From: Raphanus sativus
Taxonomy: Eukaryota > Streptophyta > Magnoliopsida > Brassicales > Brassicaceae
Assembly: GCF_000801105.2 (NCBI RefSeq)
Contig: NC_079517.1
Location: 2,418,001-2,482,000, forward strand
Direction: 5' to 3'
Length of the DNA stretch: 64,000 nt
Position 1 is the first letter of the stretch; each line of letters begins with the position of its first letter. Positions 12,611 to 23,100 of this stretch are shown here, piece by piece. A program made the translations under genes and the position numbers. The notes beneath the pieces are model-generated. The model did no database searches. It worked only from the letters and a program-made list of their open reading frames with translations, and was not told where the DNA came from.

Positions 12611-13663
12611 AACTGAATCAAAAATCGAGAATCGAAATAACCGAACTGAAATCAAATTGAACTTTATGAATACTCAAATGTATCCTAAATCTGCAGAACC
12701 AAAATACCGAAAGAATCAAATCGAGAACTGAATATCTAGAGATAGTCAGTACTTTATTCGCAGTCTGGTTATAAATACTTTTCAGAAAAGGAAATATATA
12801 TCATTGGAATATTTTTGTTTTGTTGATTTTCCTTATTCCAATTATATTTATGTAAATTATGTTCTCATCTATACAAACATTGCTTTCATGAAACGTCTAT
12901 ATGTATACATACAGCTTGAACATGAGAGCTATTCAAGCTGTTTTTAATATATGTTTAATCTAAACTTAATTAATATGTATAGATATATAAATCTATTTCG
13001 GATATATTTGGATATCCAAAAGGATCGAATTCGGTTTCAGTTTTCTAAATACCAAAATTTTGATTTTTTCGGATATTTAATCAAATTCTATAATTAAGTT
13101 AAGTTTCATTTAATCCTAATTTATTTTTGAGTGAAAATTAAATAATGAATAAAAAGGAAAGAGTTGAAAATGGTCTAAGTATAAGAGTCCACCATGTAAT
13201 AAAATAATAATTCTATAATCTATTTATGTAATAATCCATTTTAATACTATATAAAGTAGAAAATATAATAGCAACTCAGAGAATTTGACTTTAATCTATT
13301 CCGGAATGAAAAAGGAAAAATTAAAAATAGTTTAAATATAGAACAATATCATCTATCAATTACTCAGAGATCTAAGATTTTAAATTGTATGTCATACTAT
13401 GAATCTACTTATTACTTAATTGTTTCTATTTCTTCTGAAGCATTTCGCTTATGTATAAGTTCTGAAAAATTTCATATCTACATTCCAACCAAAAAAAACT
13501 ATAATTGATCAATGACATAATTGTTAATTATGATTGAAATTGTCTCTGTCAGTATTATTTTTTATTTCTTAACTTTTCAAAGATTCTGAAAACCCCCAAT
13601 ACTTTTTTCCCCAAAGTAAAGATTGCTATCAGATCTTTCCTATTATATATACCCTAAAAACGT
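12611..13663. other. AT-rich intergenic
   Basis: No gene or element end recognised. Contains low-complexity AT sequence and the likely upstream region of the SPH genes. Confidence 0.5.
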
Positions 13664-13852
13664 ATGAAATATTTTGTAGATACTTTCCTTTTTGTGATTA
13701 GAAAAAAACTTTTATGTTTGGCAAAAAATCATAATGTCACGTTAAGCAACCAACCGGAACACAACAAATTCATATTCCATGTTACAAACTGGAAATATAA
13801 ATACCACAACATATGTAGTATAGAAACATTAAAAATATCTAAAGAAATTTAG
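13664..13852 (+). pseudogene. Broken S-protein homologue (SPH) N-terminal relic
   Basis: The frame opens with a hydrophobic leader (MKYFVDTFLFVI) followed by NHNVTLSNQPEHNKFIFHV. This parallels the NKVKFSNELEHNKLLKV block of the intact SPH gene 200 bp downstream, and the DNA shows GGAACACAACAAA in both. The family would continue with a Cys-containing beta sandwich of about 100 residues, which is absent. I read it as a truncated tandem copy. The match is short, so confidence is moderate. Confidence 0.5.
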
Positions 13853-13882
13853 TCTGTCTCGAAAATATAGTAGACTAAACAA

Positions 13883-14269
13883 ATGAACAATCTCTTGATA
13901 GTACTGACTTTTTTGGGCTTATGCATCAGCTTAAGCAATGGAAACAAAGTCAAGTTTAGCAACGAGTTGGAACACAACAAACTCCTCAAGGTTCGTTGTG
14001 ACAACGATGAAAGGGAGCATCTTCTGAAAATCGGTGAAGAATATGAGTTTACTTTCAATGATGATTTTTTCCACAAGTGTGCAATGTACCAAGGTCCTAA
14101 TAATTTCGAACATCACCAAGAGTTTACTGCGGTTGGCCCTTCAACGTGCGTTGAACATAACACTCAATGTAATTGGGTTGCTAGAGAAGATGGTATCTAC
14201 TTTTCTAGTTTTCATTACCCCCCTACTATGACATTTGAGTGGGATGTTCCTCAGCTTCTCAAAACTTAG
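13883..14269 (+). CDS. Secreted S1/SPH family (plant self-incompatibility protein homologue)
   Basis: A single-exon gene for 128 residues, the usual size and structure for plant S-protein homologues. Residues 1-20 form a signal peptide (MNNLLIVLTFLGLCISLSNG). The mature part shows the family layout: a VKFSNEL beta strand, LLKVRC, a GEEYEFTFNDDFF segment, then four cysteines (RC, HKC, STC, TQC) that should pair in two disulphides. Near the end comes the signature CNWVAREDGIYF. Poppy S-determinant relatives of this family are small secreted ligands; most Brassicaceae members have no assigned role. The sequence does not tell which process this one serves. The start fits because the signal peptide begins at the first Met. 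The broken copy just upstream points to local tandem duplication. Confidence 0.85.
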   Translation: MNNLLIVLTFLGLCISLSNGNKVKFSNELEHNKLLKVRCDNDEREHLLKIGEEYEFTFNDDFFHKCAMYQGPNNFEHHQEFTAVGPSTCVEHNTQCNWVAREDGIYFSSFHYPPTMTFEWDVPQLLKT

Positions 14270-16454
14270 AATTTTATATTTTTGGTCGATATTTTATCTT
14301 TAAATTGTATGAGATATTGATTATAATAAAATATATTACATTTGAATAATATGATAAATCAATTATTATATTATTACATTATGACTTTTGTGTGTTTATT
14401 CTTGATAAAAAATGTGTGTTTACTATGAAATAGGCACGTGAAAACAGATATTATGGAGGTCTAAACGATTACTAAATAGTAAATACTGTTCGAATAACAT
14501 TATCAAAAGGGATTCTAAATTTTAATCTCTGGTATCACACTATAAAAATAATATAGGGAAAAAAGAAAAATGAGAGAAAAACAAGAAGAAAGTATCTCAT
14601 CTTAGACCTTTTAGATATTTCAAATATTTTGTTTCCAGTTGTCATTCTACAAACTGATTGATTTTAAAAACAAAATAAAACTTATTATTGATGAAAATCA
14701 CATTGTAACCTAAATAAAAATATGTTATAGTTTTTCATCGATGGAGTTGCTCTTATATGGCATTGTGATGATGCTCCAACCCAATGAAAGTTAAAATCAA
14801 TTAAATTGTATAAAGCCAGCAATGATAAGGCCGATTGAATATAATGACTAGTTGTATTAATATCTAAGATAAATCAGGGACCAAAAGCCAAATATACAGA
14901 TATTTAATAAAGAAACGGTCCATGAACCAAGAGCCAAATATTTGGATAGTTTTATAAGTCAACGGCCCACCAAGACTGTGAGAACTATCATCAACGGGAG
15001 AAGAAGAAGGAAGAATGGTACTCACACTAACATTTCATGAATAAAATGTGAACAATTAACCAATCAACAAAACTATTTGTTACAAATAACATCTTGTCGT
15101 TACATCGAAACATATAAATGTTAACTAATCTGGCTAACATTGAACTTGGTAAACTGAAATGGTTGAATAACTGAAAAATGAAATTATTCAGGAATACATA
15201 TTGCATGCGAAGATTAAACATTTCATTTCTGGTAGTAGATACATAAAAGTGTATTTTATGCTTCTGACTGTTAATCAAAGGATCTTAACCATTATAATAG
15301 CCACGTGAACGTTTGTTAGCTACTAATCTAACAATACTAAAAACACAATATAGTGATCAATTAGGCTATCGACGTCATAAAAAAATCACCCAATCAGCAC
15401 ATTTTATTTTGACATGTCATACAGGCTTCTAACACAGTTTTCGTCTGGGCTTTTCCGATGTCAGACAGGCTCCATTTCCGTTTGGGCTCCTTTTTTGTTT
15501 AGGTTCCATTTTAATCTATTCTATTAATTTTGTTGTATGACCAGTTGATAATAGGTTATGTCCAACTAATTATTCATTTTTTATATAACAATATATTATT
15601 TAAACACTAACTATGTTCTATTTCTAACTAACAAAAACAGTCTGTAACAAAACGGTTACGTTTCTTTCTTCATAACATGTACGTATTCATTGATTTATTT
15701 TAATTTTTTTCACAAGTGAAAGTAATTCTTCATTTTTACTATAAGGGATTATGCAGCGAAGGTTCTCTTTGGGTGAACGGTCAAAATGGTTAGGTTGGTT
15801 TAGAGATGAATGATAATTTAGATGATGACAAGAACACTCTATTTTAAGACAATCCTAAGGTGCATGCCTGTCACAAATTCTTCCATTTTTTCCAATTATC
15901 ATCCTAAAATGCTGCATTTGGTTCAAGCAAGTGACAGAGGTCTCACGGTGAAGACGCAATCCATGTAGGGGGCAAAAAAATTCTATGGCCAAACTTCATT
16001 TGAGATGATGATGACGACTTAAGCTTTGTGAAGTGAAAATTGTCCCGATTCTTTTGAAAATAACTGCAACCATAAACGTTGTACTCTACTATAATTTTTA
16101 AATGTTATTTATAATGTCAGTTTTTTCAAAAATCATTATCATATTACAACAATATAACTTACATCTCACCCAAAAATTGAAATTTATTCAACCAAAAATT
16201 AATTTATTCAAATTTTAAATATTTTACATAGACATTAAATTTATCAATTAACAAAACACATAATATTAAAATAAATTTCAACGGATTTTAAGTGGACTCT
16301 TAATAAAAATAAATATTCATATAAATTCATTTAATTTAACGGATTTAAAATAGATTATTTAATTAAAAAATATTTATTAAATGTGATTTTACTTAAAATT
16401 AGTGAATATCATATTAACCCATTTACGTGTATATATATATTAAGATTTAATTTT
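14270..16454. other. Intergenic, no gene seen
   Basis: AT-rich sequence with several short chance frames. No exon with recognisable protein similarity was found on either strand. Confidence 0.5.
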
Positions 16455-16765
16455 GGGCAAATCTATAAAATAACACTTTTTAAGTTTTTGTCAGAAAATA
16501 GCACTCAAAAAATAAAATGACCAAAATAGCACCTTTTGTTTTGAAAATTTTAATTTTAATTTTTATTTTTAAATATTTGAACACATTACTAAAACCTCAT
16601 CCCTTAACTCTAAACCCTAAGTCGTAAATTAGTTAACCCAATGGTTATAAATGCATATTTACCCTTCAATAAAACATATTTTGGTCATTTTTCTCCTTGT
16701 GATGCTATTTTGTGACAAAAACTTGGTTTGGTGCTATTTTTGTCTTTTTCTCTTTATTTTTCAAA
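16455..16765. mobile_element. Fold-back (long inverted repeat) non-autonomous DNA element
   Basis: The left arm (TTTTTGTCAGAAAATAGCAC at about 16486) and the right arm, read in reverse complement (TTTTTGTCACAAAATAGCAT), match over about 40-70 bases with small gaps. The centre carries AAACCCTAA-like sequence. The size, about 310 bp, fits a MITE or small Mutator-like derivative. No clear target duplication was established. Confidence 0.6.
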
Positions 16766-17310
16766 CATTTTTCAAAAGCAAATTCGGTTTTTAGTGCCGG
16801 CTGCATTTGATATTGATTTTCGGATATAACATTTTAAGATTCGTTCAAGTATATAAGTCAGGTCTAATAGAGAATGAGACTTTGATTTTTTGGATCGATT
16901 CCAAATCAGGTTTTAAGGATACGGGTATTTTTGACTAATTATATTAGGTAATTAATAAGAAAATATAATGTTCTGCAAACTTTAGGAATACAATTTAAAA
17001 ATAAACTATATTCTTAACTTATAAACTAATAAAAATAAACTATATTCCTAACTTATATAGTTGACCATATTAACCATATTAAACTAATTTGGGGTGGGTG
17101 CAGATTGGTAGATTTTGGATTACACGTACCCGCCGACCCGAAAAATATTTAAAAAATAAAAAGAAAGTAATTTTTGTTAAATATGATAATTCAAAAAAGA
17201 GTTTTAAATTTTTAAAAATATATAATTTTTATTATAGATATATTTTTTATATTTTTTTAATAATTAAATTAAATAATTATTTTTATAAAATTATAACCGC
17301 TGATAACTAC
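16766..17310. other. AT-rich intergenic
   Basis: No gene or element ends recognised in this stretch. Confidence 0.45.
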
Positions 17311-17596
17311 CAAATTAAATAGGTGGGTGCGAGTATAAATAATTTGTTTGCGGGTTGTGCGGATCATATTTTTTGACCAAAACAAAATTGAAATCCGCGG
17401 GTTGGCGGGTTCGACCGGCAACCCAGCCCTAACATAGCGTATACCGGATCTGCCAAATTAAATGGGCGGATGGCAGTACAAATTATTTGTTTGCGGGTTG
17501 TACGGATCATATTTTTTGACCAAAACAAAATTGAAATCCGCGGGTTGGCGAGTTCGACCGGCAATCCAGTCCTAGCATAGCGTATACCGGATCAGT
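17311..17596. repeat. Two-unit direct repeat, period about 143 bp
   Basis: The block around TTGTTTGCGGGTTGTGCGGA (17343) recurs at about 17488, with the same following sequence through GAAATCCGCGGGTTGGCG and ending GCGTATACCGGATC in both units. Units differ at only a few positions. The GC-rich words (CCGCGGG, GACCGGCAA) stand out in an AT-rich setting and are common in terminal parts of Brassicaceae DNA transposons. Confidence 0.85.
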
Positions 17597-17960
17597 TTTT
17601 AAATTTTTATTATTTAATAAAATATATTTTGATTAAATTTATACACAAATATAATTACAAATAGAAAAATAAAAATTTAATCCCAAAATACAAAAATATG
17701 AAAATAAATTAAAATAAAAAATATAACCGCCAGAATCTAGTTAGTTAATTAAAGTTAGATTAACCAAAAATGTGACGGAGTAAACGAGATATACGTTTCT
17801 CAAGCAGTTCACCTTCTCCGATCGAAACTCATCCCACTCTCATCAATCAATACGCTCTTTACTTCGATCCATCATCTTTTTCATAATGATTCCGTTTCGC
17901 CTACAATCATCTTCGATCCATCATCTTTTAAACAGGTATTGGTTTAAGTGTTGATATTTT
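17597..17960. other. Flank of the RPA70-like pseudogene
   Basis: AT-rich, then a more balanced stretch from about 17790 with TCATCAATCA and a short ATG frame (17886). It could be the former leader of the RPA70-like gene. No domain seen. Confidence 0.35.
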
Positions 17961-18649
17961 GCATTGGACCTGTGATGAAGCTCTACCTTTGGGACCATGC
18001 TGCAACAGACTTCTGCAAAAAGTTCAAGACCTACGCAAAACCCTCCCACCGTAATACTGGTCACGACGGTTAACACCAAGCGTCTAGGAGGTTCTCCTTT
18101 CTCCTTCAGCCTATCTTACTCACAGTTCCATATCTACACTTTGTGTTGTTTAAATGGGTTCTCCATAATACATCAGGTACTCTGGTCCTGAGCTCAATGA
18201 CCTCCTCACGTGTTTTTATGGACTACGATGTCCAGCCTACCATAGATTACTTCGCCTGGTGAGTATCTAAGTATTTTGCATTTACTATTTTACTAAATCA
18301 AGTGAGCCGTTGATAACCCCATAGCAATGACTACCTGAAGCGATGCTTTCTACTCTTTCTCAGGTTAGGCTCTAATCCAGAGATTGCTAAGCTGGTTAAT
18401 GCAGCGGTTGTGTGAAAAGTTACCGAACACAACCTATCAGGCAAGAGCCGAGCTCTAACTGTCACCAAAATCCTCTCTGTAGCTACAGAAGCCTCGGTTG
18501 GAAACCAGATTGCTGCAACGTCCGAGGAAGCCTTGCAGATCGGAAACGAAGTGAGTGAACCGTCTAGCAGCCGTGGAGATGAGGGGAGTAAGAGGACGTG
18601 TGCCACTGCTCATCCAGAGACAGCAAAACGCCCAAAGTGTGGGGACTAG
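17961..18649 (+). pseudogene. RPA70-like (replication protein A large subunit) pseudogene with internal deletion
   Basis: Fragments read as an OB-fold protein of the plant RPA70-like family. KLYLWDHAATDFCKKF at about 17975 is followed, after a frame break, by PTVILVTTVNTKRLGG (about 18040). Then come RVFMDYDVQPTIDYFAW (about 18209-18260, ending at a plausible donor) and LGSNPEIAKLVNAAVV (about 18364). A TGA interrupts the frame just after that, followed by KVTEHNLSGKSRALTVTKI and a Ser/Arg-rich tail ending KRPKCGD with stop TAG at 18647. The zinc-ribbon and C-terminal OB region expected between these parts is missing. In Brassicaceae such RPA-like genes are numerous, and some ride on Helitrons. 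No Helitron ends were found here. Confidence 0.6.
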
Positions 18650-20127
18650 AGCTTCCATTCACCTTCTCAGAGATTTGAATGGTTGAATGCAGTTTTTCCT
18701 TTTAATTATTGTTTGACTCAGTTTGAACTTTTCAGAGTTTTCCCCCCTTCAAACATCTATCTACTTTGCATGATTATTAGCTAATTATCATGTTTTGTTT
18801 CACTATTACTTTGTTTCTTCACAATTACTCTGCTTTGTTTATTAGTTTTATGAGTATGTATGGTTTGCATGGTCCAAGTTTTATTTATTTACAGTTGAAA
18901 ACTTCATAGTGGCGCATGATCTTAGATTATAATCATGAAACTAAGATAAGATTATGTGATTCTTTTCTAAGTTAAGATATATGATTATCTACTACATTAA
19001 GGCAGTTGTTAAAGGAAAAAATAATATAAGTTATTTGATTACCTCTTAATATCACATCCAAATATTTGAAAAAATAACATAAAATTACACAGATTCTAAC
19101 GTGATTGACGGCATCAATTTAGGACGTCGACATAAAATCAAACCCAAGAAATTAAATAGTATCTTCGTCCAAAAACGTAAAGAAATCAAACCCAACTAAT
19201 AAAATACTATCTTCCTCAACCTTCCTATATAAGATTAAAAGCATTCCAAAAAACTCTAGGGAAAAACCGAACTTTATATTTTCCATTTTCAGAATCGACA
19301 CTCAAATCACCATCAGCACCTTCCCCTAAGCTCTGATCAAGGCAACATTCAAAAGCTTGCGTAAGTGTAACAAATTATTTTAACAAGCCAGAAAATATCA
19401 ACCTAACTCCAGATCTCTAACTTACAATCTGTATAGAAATATTTAATAACTCCAGGACATGATATTTATGTTATATTGGCAGTGCCATATGTAAAGTTAA
19501 GCCTTTTATAAATAGACTGCAGAATAATTCATTTATTCTTAATAACGAAACTAAATTCCATCCATACAACACTTGTAATACAAATATTATAAATGAACGA
19601 TGATGCTCTTACAGTTGGTTATTATTTTGGTTACGGCTTCCGGAAAAGACATTAAATAGATTATCTCAGAGATGACAGCTTTGTAGACCATTTTTGGTTT
19701 ATGTTTCAGTTGTTCATGTGTCACCCGTTTGATGTGGGTTTTTTCAGATCCATCCCCCTCTTTTGTATCTTATCAATGAAAACCAGATGGAAAGAAAAAA
19801 AGCAGAGAACTTGAGTTATCCAAAGAAAATAAAAATTAGCATGTCTCAAATGTAAACTGGTGGTGATCAATGATCATGGTGGCACCAATATATACACACA
19901 CATACAACAACGACTCATATATGTATTAACCTCCTCCAGTTACTTGGATGATTAAAAGCTAACAACACCACTGGATACTATTACTCTACTTCATTGGCTT
20001 AAAGAGTGGAAAATGTATAAACTGTAGAGAAGAAGAAGGGACAATCATTTGGGATAATGATGTTCTCGGCACTGGGACCAAACTACCTATCTGCTGCAAC
20101 TATGATGAGAGACTCGTCTTCCCCATT
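18650..20127. other. Intergenic, includes SYN4 3' UTR
   Basis: The first 200 bases look like the old 3' tail of the RPA70-like gene (T-rich). About 19990-20127 should be the 3' UTR of SYN4. A sequence near 19740-19800 ends in an A-rich run after ATCAATGAAAACCAGATGG and may be a retroposon tail, but no target duplication was found. Confidence 0.4.
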
Positions 20128-23100
20128 TTAGAAGATGGATTTGGTGAGTTTTGGTCGCGGTTTTATGATGATGCTTTCATAAGGCTTGGCTTGTTCAACT
20201 TGGACGTAATCTCTTGTTTTCAAAACCTGCAAATGTGATAAAAAGAAAGAAGACAGATTCAGCTTATGTAACCAAGTTAATGAAGATTATGACCAAAAGA
20301 ACCAAGACTTGTTGTTCTTCCGTCTTAGGAAAGAAGACTATGTGAGACTGATATGTCGTGTTGTGTACATACCAGTGTTTCGAAAAACATTCTAGATGCT
20401 TCTTTACGGGTCTTCCCAGCTAAAAGTTTGTCTGCTACAATAACATTCTTCCCACTCTCAGATTCTTTATCAAATATCGTCTGAAGATACTTCGCCACAG
20501 CCCTATTGAGGATAGAGAATAAGAATCTTCATTCTTTCAGGCCTCTCATGTATCTAACATGATAGAAGGTTATGGATTGTGAGAAAAAAAAATAATCAAC
20601 TCTACAGACCTGGTACGAGAAGACCATCCACTGTTCTCAAGAAGACGAGCTTCATCACCCTCTTCCACACCATCCTCCTCGTGATCTTCATCTACTTCAT
20701 CATCATCCACGTTCAAAAATCCTAAAGACGGAGTGAAATAAACTATAAGCAGAACCATCTCATATATCTAAATCATGCTCAAGAGTTTCAGCTTTGTTTA
20801 AACCAAAGTGTTAGTCCCATTCATCAAACTGGAGGATACAGAGGATTAGGATAAATTTAATTAAAACTCGAAAAAGGTTTTAGAACCTGTGTCATGTGCA
20901 ACATCCATGGTATCCATTTCCTACAACATAACAAAAAAGAAGACTTAAAGAGGCATGTCTTACCAGAAATAAGGATATGAAAGCCACAAAAGAAACTTAC
21001 ATCATTATATCCCGTAAGACCATCGCGAGAAGTAGGTTCTGCATCTGGTGCACTTTGCATATAAGCCTCCTCAGTAAACAACATCTCATTGTATCTGTCA
21101 TCAGACTCTATCTCTGGAATCATCACCCCATCATTATTTGCTTCCACAAAAGGTTCCTTGCAACTTGTTTCCGAAGCTAATAGATTACTAGAACCACCAG
21201 CTTCTTCTACAATTGTGTTATCGCATGGAGTCTGGTCCTCTACCCCAGTCTCGATAACTTCAGCCGAGGCATCATCCGTCTTCTGATCTTCATGTGGTGG
21301 TTCATCTTCAACTTTCAAGTCTGCCTCGTTGAGAGTGGCGTTGTTATCTACATCACCTTCAGCAATTTCTATAACATCTTGACCGCCTAGGCCTCCATCA
21401 TGGCATCCTTCCACCTGTAAATCCTCTACACCGTCGATTTTGTCTTCGGATGGCATTTCACTGATCTCTTCATTCACTACATGATTCACTTCTTCATCAG
21501 CAGGTACATCGCTTTCCTTTAAGACTTCCAACTCACATCTATTTTCACCAAGCTCGTTATCATTTTTCCCTTCTTCATCTTGGTCTACGATCTGTTGATC
21601 CTGTGGCTGAGTCTGAGCCTCAGCAGGTTGCTCCTCAGAATCATTTGGGTGAGTTTGAGGAGCAGACCTTTCCTCAGCTTCGTTTTCTTCCACGGCCCTA
21701 ACTGAACATTCATTGCCTTCTTCCACCACACCAACAGAAGTATGTCCGTCATCGTCCTTGATCACTGTGATTCCTCTTAGATCATACGGCTCATTATGCA
21801 GAGAGACTAATTCCACTGACATACCTGAAAAATCATTTGAAACAAATCTATCACCTGTGTAGCAGAAGAGCATTTTACAAGAACAATCGAGTTAAGTTTG
21901 TATAGAACAGTCTACTTTTTTAGCATTAGTGAACTTACCAGTGAATATTGGCTCCTTTAAAAATCCATCCTCCAAAGCCTGCCTTTGAAGCATCAAGATT
22001 TCAGGAATGGTGCAAGGTGCCTTCTTACGCACACGGCGTATACCTTCCGTGTTGGTCAGCTGTTGCCGTATAAGGCTAAATAAAAAAAAGTAGGCACCAT
22101 CAGAATAGATAAGAAAACAAGTAAAAGTGTGAGACATAAAAGAAGACTAAACTTCTATTTCTAATACAGCATCCAGTTTTATTTTCGCTCAACAGAATCA
22201 AGATTCATATAACTTTACTATTAACAGTTGCCGCCTTGTACCTAAGTGCAAAAGCAGGGTGGGTGAATTTTAAAAAAAAAAGGAAGAATAAATTAAAGCT
22301 ACGGCATACAAAAAAAAGAAAGTCGGTTTGGTAAAACATACTCGCCATGCAAGACCATAGTGTCATCCATTAGAACCTTCCTCTTTGTGGTAGTAGAACG
22401 AGGAGCAGACTTTAACCGTTTTGTAGTTGCTACTTCAAGCACAGGGGTAGACCTCATTTTCAGAAAAGATGACTTCCCAACTGAAAAGAAAAAAAGAGTG
22501 CAATGATTCAGCTGCATATAGGCAAGAGTCATATAAGAATAGCAACAACAAAGCGGATACCTAAGATAGAAGACAACAAGTCATCGTCATCAGGAACAGA
22601 ATTTGCAGTTCTCTTTGATTGAATCAATCCAACTGACTCAACAGAGTTCAAACTCTCTGCAGTTAGTGTGCTCTCAGTAAAAGTGCGTTTCTTCCCGGTA
22701 ATGTTATTATTTCCTGCATCTCCGTTACATGTGCCAAGGTCTTCTTTATCTGGTGTTGATTCAAGTTCAACCATACAACCACTTTCATCCCCCAGACTGT
22801 TAGGTGCAGCTAATACCTTCTCAGGTGCAGGCAAATCAGTATTAGCCGATCCAGTCAGATCTCCCAACTGCTCATCAGTTGCCTGTGCGTTATTCAGCTG
22901 CTCAGCTGGTATACTGTGCGCTTGCCCATCTCCTTGTAAACTAGAATCTGTTTCCTGGTTCACCTCAGTGGTAATGGCAAAATGATCTGGCAGAAACGAT
23001 TAAAAGTATTATAAGAATATAATAAGGCATGCACTAAGACTTTGCATTTTATTTGACGAACCTTGGCTCTCTTCTCCAGGCTCTTTTGGTTCTTGGGATA

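Noticed and set aside
19700..19800. Possible retroposon tail with A-rich end
   Set aside because: No target duplication and no poly-A of convincing length; left as a remark only.
20977..21286. Open frames on the plus strand across the large acidic exon of SYN4
   Set aside because: They are antisense shadows of the real exon 21001-21824; no independent protein motif.
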